DNA from: Saccharibacter floricola DSM 15669
Lineage (GTDB): Bacteria > Pseudomonadota > Alphaproteobacteria > Acetobacterales > Acetobacteraceae
Assembly: GCF_000378165.1 (NCBI RefSeq)
Contig: NZ_KB899333.1
Span: 310,001 to 374,000, forward strand
Direction of reading: 5' to 3'
DNA: 64,000 nt
Shown: positions 41,782 through 49,714 of the stretch, piece by piece
Layout of the letters: each line of letters opens with the position of its first letter
Numbering within the stretch: position 1 is the first letter of the stretch
Position numbers and translations under genes: made by a program
Notes under the pieces: generated by a model
The model's input: only the letters and a program-made list of their open reading frames with translations
Databases searched by the model: none
Told to the model about the DNA's origin: nothing

Positions 41782-42720
41782 ATGCATGCAACACTTATCG
41801 CCGAAGATTTTGCCGGAATGTGGTCTCAGGGTCGAGGCCTTGCCGAGCGTGTTGGCTTTAGTTGGGAGAGGCAGCCGATTTTTATGCGCAAAGGTGACGT
41901 ATGGCAATGTCTTCCTGCGCGTTTATGGCCATCGCCTCTCAAACGAGTGGAACCGTTCGTGCTTTCACCTAAGACGGATGTCATTATCAGCTTAGGGGGA
42001 CGAGGTGGTATTATTGGTGCCGCTTTGGGAAAACATTACGGCCTCCCTGTCATTCAAGTTCAAAACCCACGCACGTCTCTGGAGCCTTATGCGGTCGTGA
42101 TCGCCCACCATCATGACCAATTAGAAGGGAAGAATGTTTTCCTCACACGCACGGCCTTGCATGGGGTCACAGAAGATGTGTTGAAACAGGCTTTTCCCCA
42201 GTGGAAGGCGATTATTCGGACAGATGAAAAGCCTGTGCTGGGCGTGTTGTTAGGGGGCTCAAATGGGCGGTTTCGTTTTGACGTATCGGAGGCCGCTCAT
42301 ATCGCTCAGCAGCTGGGTCATTTTATTCGGCAAAGAAACGTAAGCTGTGTCATTACTCCATCACGTCGAACGTCACCAGAAGCTTTGACGCTCTTGAAAA
42401 CGGAGCTAGAGCCTCTTGGAGGGCGTTTTTTAGAGGGAACGGGGCAAAATAACCCTTATATGGGCGTATTGGCGTGCTCTGATATGTTAGCGGTCACGAT
42501 GGATAGTGTGTCTATGATATCAGAGGCCGTGGCAACGTCTCTTCCTGTTGGTATTTTGCCACTATCGGGGCATTCAAAGCGGATTGCTCATTTTATTAAA
42601 ATGCTGGAAAAACAGGGACGTGTACATTCTTTCTCGGCTGATCTCCCTTTAGAGACGGCAGAAAGACTTGACGATACTTCGCTAGCAGCGGAAGAAATAC
42701 GACGTTACATGAAGCTCTGA
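41782..42720 (+). CDS. ELM1/GtrOC1-family putative nucleoside-diphosphate-sugar epimerase-like protein
   Basis: 312 residues of the mitochondrial fission ELM1 family (DUF1022). Bacterial members have a glycosyltransferase-like two-domain fold of unknown activity. Visible: VIISLGGRGGIIGAALGKHYGLPVIQVQNPR, GVLLGGSNGRFRFD, VITPSRRTSPEAL, NPYMGVLACSDMLAVTMDSVSMISEAVATSLPVGILPL, the last resembling a donor-binding region. GAGTCAGCTC precedes the ATG, weak. Next gene starts 18 nt downstream. Confidence 0.78.
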   Translation: MHATLIAEDFAGMWSQGRGLAERVGFSWERQPIFMRKGDVWQCLPARLWPSPLKRVEPFVLSPKTDVIISLGGRGGIIGAALGKHYGLPVIQVQNPRTSLEPYAVVIAHHHDQLEGKNVFLTRTALHGVTEDVLKQAFPQWKAIIRTDEKPVLGVLLGGSNGRFRFDVSEAAHIAQQLGHFIRQRNVSCVITPSRRTSPEALTLLKTELEPLGGRFLEGTGQNNPYMGVLACSDMLAVTMDSVSMISEAVATSLPVGILPLSGHSKRIAHFIKMLEKQGRVHSFSADLPLETAERLDDTSLAAEEIRRYMKL

Positions 42721-42738
42721 GAAAGAGAAGGCAGGTCT

Positions 42739-44625
42739 ATGCTGAATATCCGTACGTTCGGGCCGCAAGGCGGTAATGTGTTGTATAAAGCACTGTCGCA
42801 CCCATTGGTTGTGGACCGTATGCGGGCGTTAGAGCATGATCTAGCCGACAAAAAGATCGCGGTGTACGATCCCGATGGTTTTCTACCAACCGTCGTTGGG
42901 CTTTATCCTAGCTTAAAGCCTGCTCTTGTGGTGACGCATGACACAGAGCAGGTCGGGTGTGATGATGGTTTTGGTGGAACGTTCCAAGCTATCGTAGACT
43001 TACCGAGTGTGGCTGTTGATGGTGTTTTAGCGCTGTCATTTGAGCATGCTAAAATGGTCACACGTTTAGAGGAGATCTTGAAGGGGCGGCCTCTCTACAC
43101 ACTAGAGATAGCTCGTTTGCCGGCAACATTTCTGCCTTATCCACGGCCCTATCTCGATAAGTTAAATTTTGCGACCAATTTTTCTTTTTTCCGAGATGAT
43201 GACCATTTTTCGACCCGTCTTGTTACCGCAAACTATTGGTCACAATACGGGGTGCATAGCGTGACCTATTGGTTCCGCCTTTATGACCAAAAGGGGCATA
43301 TTTTAGCGGAATGGGAAAAGCACGTTGATGAGGACAATGCAGGTGTTGTGGTTGATAGTGCAGAGGTTCGCCAGCGTTTCGAACTTCCTGCTTTTACAGG
43401 TCAGCTCTTTGTTCATGTTATTGGAGCAAAGGGGCATGACGTTGTTAAATATGCACTTGATACGTTTGCACATGGTGATGATCCAAGCTTGTCCGTAACG
43501 CATGATGCCAATGCATGGCCTTCGATGCGTTACGCAACACTTCCAGCTCCTGAAAAAGATGAAACGCTCCGCGTATGGCTTCAAAATAGCCACGGAACAC
43601 CGATCCCTTCAGGCGAAGTGACCTTTAATGTGATGGGAGAGGATGACCATCGTGCGGTCTCACAAGAGGTAGGGCCTTACGAAACAGTTGCGGTTAATGT
43701 TGGTGCACTTTTCTCAGATGTTGCATGGCCGGCACAATTTGAGATGCGTGCTGGGCAGCATGTGGTGCGTCCGCGTTATGAGATTGTACAGCGCGGTCGA
43801 ACACGTATTGCTCACCTCAATGTTGAGCGGTCGGACATTGCCCCAGACCCAGCCATTCGTCAGATGTCACCATCGCTGGGCCGTGGTATTATTCTGCCAT
43901 TCCCTGTGTTGGATCCGAAAGAGTATGAGACGTTCGTGCAGCCTAATCCAATGTCCGAGGCATTGCAGACGTTGCCTGTCCGTATGGATATGTTTGATGA
44001 ACAAGGCCATAAACTAGGCTCCCATTTTTTTGGAAATTTACCGCGCAATCATCGTACGGTTGTTGCTGCCCACGAGCTCATGACATGTCCGGGGCATGCA
44101 GACCTTGTGTATGATTTTCGTGATGGTGGGGAAGCTGATGGATGGCTGCATTCTTTAGTGCGTTATCGTGACCGTCAAAGCGATCATGCTGCTGAAACGA
44201 GTTTTGGTGGTCATATTTTCAATACGTTGATGACGTGGCGGTCAGAGCCGCAATCCTATTCTGGCCCTCCACCAGGGCTAACGACGCGTCTTTTCCTTAA
44301 ACTTGGGCAAAAATTTGAGGGGGAAAACCTACGGAGCTTTTGCTGCCTCATTTACCCAAGCTCAGCAGAAGGTGGAAAAGCGTCTACAACAACATTGTAT
44401 CTTCATGCGGCTAATGGTGAGCAGCTAGCCCAAAAAACGATCACTATTAATCCTTCAGGCTCTTTCATGGTACGTCCTCATCAGCTCTTCTCAGAGAATG
44501 TACTGCAAAAAGCGGGAGAGGGAGGCTACGTTCTCATCCGTGATTTGACGTGCCGTTTATTTGGCTATCATGGGCTGGAAAATAGTGTCGGAGGTTTTTC
44601 TCTCGATCATATGTTTGGATTTTAG
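42739..44625 (+). CDS. Large soluble protein of unknown function
   Basis: 628 residues; no family I can name. No signal peptide, no membrane helix. The sequence is balanced with many aromatic and His residues; the N-terminal 130 residues (VYDPDGFLPTVVGLYPSLKPA, TLEIARLPATFLPYP) seem alpha-beta, the rest looks like beta-sandwich repeats (LPAFTGQLFVHVIG, GTPIPSGEVTFNVMG). GAAGGCAGG lies 8 nt ahead of ATG, and the 18-nt gap to the ELM1 gene suggests one operon. Could be a regulator or a surface-sugar related enzyme; I do not assign it. Confidence 0.75.
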   Translation: MLNIRTFGPQGGNVLYKALSHPLVVDRMRALEHDLADKKIAVYDPDGFLPTVVGLYPSLKPALVVTHDTEQVGCDDGFGGTFQAIVDLPSVAVDGVLALSFEHAKMVTRLEEILKGRPLYTLEIARLPATFLPYPRPYLDKLNFATNFSFFRDDDHFSTRLVTANYWSQYGVHSVTYWFRLYDQKGHILAEWEKHVDEDNAGVVVDSAEVRQRFELPAFTGQLFVHVIGAKGHDVVKYALDTFAHGDDPSLSVTHDANAWPSMRYATLPAPEKDETLRVWLQNSHGTPIPSGEVTFNVMGEDDHRAVSQEVGPYETVAVNVGALFSDVAWPAQFEMRAGQHVVRPRYEIVQRGRTRIAHLNVERSDIAPDPAIRQMSPSLGRGIILPFPVLDPKEYETFVQPNPMSEALQTLPVRMDMFDEQGHKLGSHFFGNLPRNHRTVVAAHELMTCPGHADLVYDFRDGGEADGWLHSLVRYRDRQSDHAAETSFGGHIFNTLMTWRSEPQSYSGPPPGLTTRLFLKLGQKFEGENLRSFCCLIYPSSAEGGKASTTTLYLHAANGEQLAQKTITINPSGSFMVRPHQLFSENVLQKAGEGGYVLIRDLTCRLFGYHGLENSVGGFSLDHMFGF

Positions 44626-44636
44626 GAAAATTTAAA

Positions 44637-44690
44637 TGAGCGCTAAAAACCCTCTTGCCAGCATAAGGGGTTGCTGATAGAAAGCGCTCA
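44637..44690 (+). terminator. Two-tier hairpin before tRNA-Val
   Basis: TGAGCGCT (44637-44644) pairs with AGCGCTCA (44683-44690), and inside them AACCCTCTT pairs with AAGGGGTT with one bulge. No T-run, so either a factor-dependent terminator of the 628-residue gene or a processing signal for the tRNA. Confidence 0.45.
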
Positions 44691-44699
44691 TCCCGATCG

Positions 44700-44774
44700 G
44701 GGTGCGTAGCTCAGCGGTAGAGCACTGCCTTCACACGGCAGGGGTCACAGGTTCAATCCCTGTCGTACCCACCA
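44700..44774 (+). tRNA. tRNA-Val (anticodon CAC)
   Basis: 75 nt cloverleaf: acceptor GGGTGCG with CGTACCC (one G-T), D arm GCTC/GAGC, anticodon stem CTGCC/GGCAG with loop TTCACAC (anticodon CAC, reads GTG), T arm ACAGG TTCAATC CCTGT, and an encoded CCA end. Discriminator A. The prophage begins right after the 3' end, the usual insertion point for tyrosine integrases. Confidence 0.95.
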
Positions 44775-44836
44775 CGGGATTCCCAGTTTTTGGCGGGTTG
44801 TAGCGGATATTGAGCCAGTAACACAGAAGTTACTTT

Positions 44837-44895
44837 GTTCATATCTGTTCATCAAAGTTCACGAGTCATCATAGAAATTGACACAGATTTGACAC
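44837..44895. promoter_or_regulatory. Periodic short repeats next to tRNA-Val, candidate integrase arm sites
   Basis: GTTCA occurs at 44837, 44847 and 44857 with an exact 10-bp period, and GACAC at 44880 and 44891, 11 bp apart. Helically phased direct repeats near a tRNA are typical of integrase and accessory-protein arm sites. No gene lies between the tRNA and 45017. Confidence 0.35.
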
Positions 44896-45016
44896 GGTCA
44901 CTTGCCCAAATCTTGCCCACTGAATTCTGTCGTTTCCGTAGGTGTTCGGCGGCTTGTAGGGAGGGGCGTGAAGATGGATCTGTGTACACTAACCACAGTG
45001 TCCCGAAATGCCCGCT

Positions 45017-45232
45017 TTAGCGTGTGCTAGTCCGCATCTCCCTCCGCTCATTCCCATAATCCCGCATCATAACGGGCAGCTCGTGCAGGTCGGGATGAGT
45101 GCGCAACTCGTCCGCTGCCTGCTTCTGTTCCTGCGTTGTGTAATGCACCAGCGGCGGGCAGAGCGGTTTGTATCGGGTTGGAGTACAGCCTACGAGCGAT
45201 AGAAGCGCCACACATAAAACAACGAGCTTCAT
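45017..45232 (-). CDS. Rz1-like outer-membrane spanin lipoprotein
   Basis: 71 residues: signal peptide ending in the lipobox LVGC (residues 13-16), then a short periplasmic chain with the common spanin pattern CPPLVHYTTQEQKQAADELR and ending RDYGNERREMR. Rz1-type subunits sit in the outer membrane and join an inner-membrane spanin to fuse the membranes at lysis. Its ATG overlaps the stop of the preceding gene by 1 nt (last genes of the lysis cassette in transcription order). Confidence 0.65.
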   Translation of the reverse strand: MKLVVLCVALLSLVGCTPTRYKPLCPPLVHYTTQEQKQAADELRTHPDLHELPVMMRDYGNERREMRTSTR

Positions 45233-45465
45233 CAGAACGTCCCCTTATCCAGAGAGCCTATGAGCATATTGTTAGAGCGTATGCCATTCGTTCGGGCATC
45301 CAGCATCCGTTGAGCGGCTTCTGCTGATTGCGTGGCGTCGCTGGCGTCTTGGCGTTCGGAACTTACGCGGGCGCTGTTGCGTCCGGCTCGGTTGCTGTAG
45401 ACGATCAGAGCCGTCAGGAAGCCGAGCACCGTGAGGATGAAGCCTCCTGCAACATAGGGGTTCAT
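45232..45465 (-). CDS. Small inner-membrane protein, candidate inner spanin (Rz-like)
   Basis: 77 residues: one N-terminal membrane helix (GGFILTVLGFLTALIVYS), then a charged, helical periplasmic part rich in Ala, Glu and Gln (residues about 30-60) that could form a coiled coil. Size and order (directly before the Rz1-like lipoprotein) fit an inner spanin, though it lacks the length of classical Rz. Confidence 0.5.
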   Translation of the reverse strand: MNPYVAGGFILTVLGFLTALIVYSNRAGRNSARVSSERQDASDATQSAEAAQRMLDARTNGIRSNNMLIGSLDKGTF

Positions 45466-45580
45466 TTAGTATTTCCTTACGAGTGATGCCCTTTAGGGGT
45501 TTTGGGAGGAGTTACCTTTTTTTTGACTAAATACCGACAAAAATAGAAGGGTAATCTCCCGTTTTGACCGTAGAAAGGCG

Positions 45581-45838
45581 TTAAATCTTACCAAATTTTA
45601 AGTGGCCATCATGTGTTTCAATGGGGCGGTAAGCCTCATCGAAAACGTATTTTGGTGACCATGACACATATCCTAGATAGCCTTTCACGTTGGCACTAGG
45701 ACTATCGGTATATTCTACGAGATAACCTTCATCACTTCCGTCTTCATCTTTGGGAAGTTGCCAGCCACGGAGCGTATTATAGTCACCACGCGTCATAGGT
45801 TTGGCTTTAATTAACTTGAGGACGATATAGGTTTTCAT
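45581..45838 (-). CDS. Phage protein of unknown function
   Basis: 85 residues from the ATG at 45838: KTYIVLKLIKAKPMTRGDYNTLRGWQLP, then DEGYLVEYTDS and GYLGYVSWSPKYVFDEAYRP. This pattern (R-G-W, D-E-G-Y-L-V-E-Y, S-W-S-P-K) is common in small proteins of many tailed phages, but I know no firm function. The 22 residues that the frame adds upstream are basic and not family-like. It is followed downstream by a gap of 115 nt before the spanin genes. Confidence 0.6.
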   Translation of the reverse strand: MKTYIVLKLIKAKPMTRGDYNTLRGWQLPKDEDGSDEGYLVEYTDSPSANVKGYLGYVSWSPKYVFDEAYRPIETHDGHLKFGKI

Positions 45839-45919
45839 TGTTCTTCTCCGATCCAGCCGTTTTTGACTGATTCTCTCTAGGCGTAGGGAGAGCCGAAGCC
45901 CTCCCATTATTGCCGTTTG

Positions 45920-46137
45920 TCAGGCGGCAGAGTTTACCTGAGCAGTTGCAGGCTTTTTCTCTTTTACCGCCGTGATGACATCTTCTATGCCGCCTTCTAC
46001 ATCTGCTAGGCCATTTTCGACGCGCAGAATGCCAGCGAGGAGGGCGTTTGTGTCGAACTTATCAGCTAGTAGGGTCGTGCCTTCTTCGGCCACGCCGCCG
46101 AAAATGGTGCCAACGAGGTGGAGGCGCGTTCAGTCAC
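45920..46137 (-). pseudogene. Small phage lysis-region gene with one-base deletion
   Basis: A GTG at 46137 overlaps the holin-like stop (GTGA) and opens MTERAST, but the frame ends after 24 codons. In the frame one base back the sequence continues naturally as VGTIFGGVAEEGTTLLADKF, DTNALLAGILRVENGLADVE and ends at 45920 (57 codons from an internal GTG at 46093). Restoring one base near 46115-46122 gives one 72-residue protein. Function unknown; its acidic helical body could be soluble. Alternatively, the internal GTG is used, without a ribosome site. Confidence 0.6.
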
Positions 46138-46391
46138 GTATGGGGTGGCTGCGTGTCCGCGCGTTTTTCAAGAGCGGCCACGGCTGGCGGAATAAGCGCA
46201 GAGGCGGTAGCGCGTGCTGTGCTGTTGTCCGGCAGTAACGATGGCAGCGATGACAGCAGAAGGGTGGTGGCCATATCGCCACTAAGGGCTCCAGTAGCTG
46301 CTCCCGCGATCCCGCCAATCACAAGAGAGAGGCCGATGAGCGTTGTTGGCTGTTGGATCCAATGGCGAAGACGAGCAAGACGCGACATCAT
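46134..46391 (-). CDS. Holin-like small membrane protein
   Basis: 85 residues with two possible membrane helices: TLIGLSLVIGGIAGAATGAL (about residues 17-36) and MATTLLLSSLPSLLP (about 40-55), then a soluble Ala-rich tail. A basic N-terminus (RLARLRHW) is in front. It overlaps the preceding muralytic gene by 4 nt (ATGA) and lies in a lysis cassette. Holin is inferred from size, topology and context; the family is not recognised. Confidence 0.5.
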   Translation of the reverse strand: MMSRLARLRHWIQQPTTLIGLSLVIGGIAGAATGALSGDMATTLLLSSLPSLLPDNSTARATASALIPPAVAALEKRADTQPPHT

Positions 46392-46801
46392 GTGATGTTC
46401 TCTTGAGCGGGCAGGCCAGCCACCTGATAGATCAATGATCCGTGAGGGTTCTTGCCATTTTCCATCATGATAATCGCCTGCATGAGGCCAGCCATCAGAT
46501 GGGGGGAGAAATTGCCGAGAGGGGTGTCAGGTGACACACCGAGGGCATGGGCAACGCCTTCAATATACTCATGGGTGTTATTCTCAGCAGGGGGTGCCCA
46601 TTTGCTGATAATGGCAGAAATTGAGTCCAAGCCGTCACGCTGATGGTAGCGTAGGAGCTGCCCCCGTAGCGCCATAAGACCGGCTTCTGCTGTGCTAAAG
46701 ACAGCAAAACGTCCATGATCGCCTTGCTCGTTATGGGCTCCTGCTTGGCCGACATAGTTCAGGTTGCCGGGGTTGTTGTTGCGGATACCGCGCGGCTCCA
46801 T
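46388..46801 (-). CDS. Phage muralytic or P5-like structural protein
   Basis: 137 residues from the ATG at 46801: MEPRGIRNNNPGNLNYVGQ, RFAVFSTAEAGLMALRGQLLRY, WAPPAENNTHEYIEGVAHALGV. The RGIRNNNPGN opening and the WAPP-x-ENNT motif mark the family known as phage structural protein P5, related to lysozyme-like enzymes and often found in lysis cassettes. It may act as endolysin or a virion-bound transglycosylase; no separate endolysin is evident. The upstream ATG in the same frame would overlap the XhlA-like gene and is rejected. Confidence 0.65.
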   Translation of the reverse strand: MEPRGIRNNNPGNLNYVGQAGAHNEQGDHGRFAVFSTAEAGLMALRGQLLRYHQRDGLDSISAIISKWAPPAENNTHEYIEGVAHALGVSPDTPLGNFSPHLMAGLMQAIIMMENGKNPHGSLIYQVAGLPAQENIT

Positions 46802-46802
46802 G

Positions 46803-47042
46803 TCATACTCCAATATGAAAGATTTTAAGAAGAACGGCGATGATGGCTTCAGCCCCAGCAATGCCCCCGGCAATAAACATGGAGCGCCATGAATTCCCGC
46901 GTTGCACTTGGGAAAGGATTTGTTCCAGCGTTTGTTGTTGGACGGCTTGGTGGGATTTAACAATGGCCATATCGGCTTCAACGGCTTTAATATCCGCCTT
47001 AATCTCGATGCCTTCAGCACGGGTGAGATACTGGTCATTCAT
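46803..47042 (-). CDS. XhlA-like membrane protein
   Basis: 79 residues: an N-terminal soluble helical part with heptad-like spacing (EIKADIKAVEADMAIVKSHQAV) and a C-terminal membrane helix (FIAGGIAGAEAIIAVLLKIF), the layout of hemolysin XhlA-like lysis proteins. ATG at 47042 overlaps the stop of a 29-codon open frame at 47039-47128 (ATGA), which could act as a translation leader. First firm gene downstream of the motif at 47168. Confidence 0.55.
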   Translation of the reverse strand: MNDQYLTRAEGIEIKADIKAVEADMAIVKSHQAVQQQTLEQILSQVQRGNSWRSMFIAGGIAGAEAIIAVLLKIFHIGV

Positions 47043-47167
47043 AAGGCGATGCCTTCTTCTTTGCGGACAAGAAGAGAGGCAACATGACCTAAAGAAAACC
47101 CGGGCCAAGAAAGAGAAGAAGCACGCATAGATCCGTTCCGTTGTTGCCAGAACGGATATGACAGGCG

Positions 47168-47180
47168 TTTCTAAGTTCTA
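47168..47180 (-). promoter_or_regulatory. Phage 13-bp motif copy 4 (before lysis genes)
   Basis: Reads TAGAACTTAGAAA on the minus strand, in the gap between the 838-residue protein gene and the lysis genes, 125 nt before the XhlA-like start. A hairpin ATCCGTTC/GAACGGAT lies between. See the copies at 52574, 60828 and 63091. Confidence 0.55.
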
Positions 47181-47197
47181 CTTAGGAATGGGAACAG

Positions 47198-49714
47198 TTA
47201 ATGTTCCCCGTAAGGGCTCCATGAAGGAGAGAGCCAGAATTCTTGGCCCTGATTGCGCTGCATGAGCTTTTCATAGCGCTGCGTATAGCCGGGGTTGATC
47301 ATGTCTTGGAGGCGATAGATCACGCCATATTTTAGGGCCATGTTAATAAAGGGAAGATTGCCACCCGGTATTTGTCCACTGGCGACCCGCACAAGGTTGG
47401 CCAGATAGCTGCGGGCTTTGGGAGCGTCGGGACTATCGGTGAGTTCATCACGCGTGGAAGTAACGACCCCAGCAAGCTTCGTCATATCGGAAATCGTTGG
47501 GCCTGCCGCTGTTTCAAGGAAGCTATTGCCCATGCGGCTTTGTTGACCAAAGAGGAAATCTCCATAGATCCCGGCCCCGCCGCCTTGTTGAAGAGCCGCC
47601 ATCCATGTGCGCACATCAGAAGGGTCGTGGGGTTCTTTCCCAGCGAGAAGCGCTTTGGTGTTCATCGCGACATAGCCGAGCAGAGTGGTTCCAGCGATCA
47701 TATGGACAATACCGGGCCAGTCTGTGCCAAAACGCTGCACTTCACGGGCATAAGCGCGGCGGATATGGGTGAGGGGGAAGCTTTTAAATTGCAGCATCAA
47801 ACGGGCCGCTTGGCCGAGGATCGGGTTGACTTCATCAAGACGGTTGCTGATCCCCCGGAAGGTCGCTTGCGTGCGGACATCTGGCTCGGTCATGCCTTCG
47901 CGCGTTTGGTCGGTGATATAGGTGTAAAGCTTATTGGTCAGGCTCTGTCGCACGTCATCGGCGCTTTGCCCGGGCTTTATCAGAGGGGCGATGGCGTCAT
48001 CGGAGAGCTTGGCGACCTCCGTGGGGAGGAGATACGCATTCCCGCCTGTTTCTTTGGTGGCGTGGCGGAGAACGTGCCATTCTGGCTCTTCTATCCCAAA
48101 GCGTCTTAGGCTGCGTTGTAAGTTGGGATGAAGGGCCGAAAACGCCTGATCAGCATCACGCCCGAGATTATGGGACAGCATCGTGCCCATGCCCTCAGAA
48201 AGGCTATCAGTCCAATATTCTAACCCATTAAGGCGGTAGAAGGTGTTGATGAGGTCACTGGCGCGTCCAAGGGGAGCATCATCGGTCGCAAAACGGTTCA
48301 TGACAGCCCCAAGATGGCCTTGGATACCCACACCGAGAAGCTGGGCGATCTCTTTACGTTCCGCCGCGTCTTGGCTGCCAAGGCTAGGGCAAATGGCCTT
48401 GAGGCTGTTCCAATAGCTTTCTAAAAGCGGCACACCATTATGACGAAGAACAGAGGCATTCACGGCAAGGTCAGGTAGGGAAGAGATCATCACGCCGCCG
48501 AGTTTGGTAAACTGGTTCCATGTTTTGGCGTAGGCCCCAACCTGCTCAATGGTTTTATTGGCAGGCAGCCGCGCCTTGCCGGTGACAATATCCATCATGG
48601 CGCCCTTTTGAAGGCGGTCGAGCTTGTCGTGCATCTTAAAGTCGCCACGCGCCCGGGTCGCTCCTTTAGCCTCGTCAATCAGGCTGCTAAACATGGCTTC
48701 TGGATTTGTGCCAAGATCGCTCATCACAGCGGCATTGCGTGCGCCTTTTTGCAATCCTTTGATGACGCTATCAATGACATGGCCCTGACCATAGGCTTTG
48801 TTATAAGAGAGCCAACGATCCGCATCTTTAAAAAGCAGGACACGGTTGTGACTGACACGTTTCGCCATGTTCCCCGGCCCTTTAAAGCCAGAGAGCCAGT
48901 CCTTGCCATTGGCGTTATCATGGTCGCCTGATGCGAGACTGAGCCATGTTTGATGCAAAAACTCTTCGCGTGATTGCCGTGCATCCATTGCGTCAAACGT
49001 GCGATCATCGAGCAAAGGCGCGATATGATCCCGCCATGCGTGGTAGTCTGCTTCTGTTCCATTGCCACGAATTTTCCACATGTCATGACTTTGCCGGGTG
49101 ACATAATGGTCGGTCTTGCCAATCCACGCCCCTTGCTTATTTTGCATGAGACGCACGGTTTCTTGATAGTCCGCGAGTATGCGGGCGGCTTTTTCAGCCT
49201 GCTTGTTGCCTGTGGCGTGGATCTCTTCAGGGGTATCTAATCGCCAGAGTTCACGGCCTACATCGCTGTCAAACTGTTCGTCACGCGCTAAAAGTGGCTT
49301 GAGCAACTCGGCTTGTTTAAGGTCATGCATGAGCGGGCCAAGCACTTGCTGCTCTTGCCCATGAGCATTGGCGGCAATGGAGAGGGCGGCGCCACGGCTC
49401 CCATCTTCACGACCGGCTAATAGTCCTTCTAATGAGGCATATTCATCACCTTCTACAATACGCTTTTGCAATTCGGCACGGGCAATGAGATTGCGCTTTT
49501 GGGCGTTGGCTTTGATGATGCCTGCAAGTCGTTCATCATCAGCCATCTTCATGCCTGCTTTTTGGAGGGCTTCTTGCGGAGAGAGCCCTTGGCGCATATA
49601 GCGCCCAGCCTCTTTATCAATGCGGCCAAACATCTCATCAAGTTCCGCTTTAGACATCTCCCGTCCAGCGGCTTTCTGGGCGTCATTATAGCAGGGGTGT
49701 TCATGGTTAGTCAT
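47198..49714 (-). CDS. Large internal virion (DNA ejection) protein
   Basis: 838 residues, long and helical, charged N-terminal third (SKAELDEMFGRIDKEAGRYMR, LSPQEALQKAGMKMADDERL) and a few hydrophobic stretches later, among them VHMIAGTTLLGYVAMNTKALL (about residues 665-685) that could cross membranes. No catalytic motif seen. The position after the other giant protein, whose stop overlaps its start by 4 nt, fits the T7-type internal core proteins that leave the capsid and line a channel. The family assignment is by size and order, not by a named domain. Confidence 0.65.
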   Translation of the reverse strand: MTNHEHPCYNDAQKAAGREMSKAELDEMFGRIDKEAGRYMRQGLSPQEALQKAGMKMADDERLAGIIKANAQKRNLIARAELQKRIVEGDEYASLEGLLAGREDGSRGAALSIAANAHGQEQQVLGPLMHDLKQAELLKPLLARDEQFDSDVGRELWRLDTPEEIHATGNKQAEKAARILADYQETVRLMQNKQGAWIGKTDHYVTRQSHDMWKIRGNGTEADYHAWRDHIAPLLDDRTFDAMDARQSREEFLHQTWLSLASGDHDNANGKDWLSGFKGPGNMAKRVSHNRVLLFKDADRWLSYNKAYGQGHVIDSVIKGLQKGARNAAVMSDLGTNPEAMFSSLIDEAKGATRARGDFKMHDKLDRLQKGAMMDIVTGKARLPANKTIEQVGAYAKTWNQFTKLGGVMISSLPDLAVNASVLRHNGVPLLESYWNSLKAICPSLGSQDAAERKEIAQLLGVGIQGHLGAVMNRFATDDAPLGRASDLINTFYRLNGLEYWTDSLSEGMGTMLSHNLGRDADQAFSALHPNLQRSLRRFGIEEPEWHVLRHATKETGGNAYLLPTEVAKLSDDAIAPLIKPGQSADDVRQSLTNKLYTYITDQTREGMTEPDVRTQATFRGISNRLDEVNPILGQAARLMLQFKSFPLTHIRRAYAREVQRFGTDWPGIVHMIAGTTLLGYVAMNTKALLAGKEPHDPSDVRTWMAALQQGGGAGIYGDFLFGQQSRMGNSFLETAAGPTISDMTKLAGVVTSTRDELTDSPDAPKARSYLANLVRVASGQIPGGNLPFINMALKYGVIYRLQDMINPGYTQRYEKLMQRNQGQEFWLSPSWSPYGEH

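Noticed and set aside
45581-45838. Anti-CBASS/Thoeris (Acb2/Tad1-type) protein
   Set aside because: Small phage proteins of this look sit near such genes, but the sequence does not show enough to claim that function.
47039-47128. 29-codon open frame ahead of the XhlA-like gene
   Set aside because: It ends in an ATGA overlap, which is suggestive, but it has no recognisable sequence or strong ribosome site; noted only in the XhlA-like entry.
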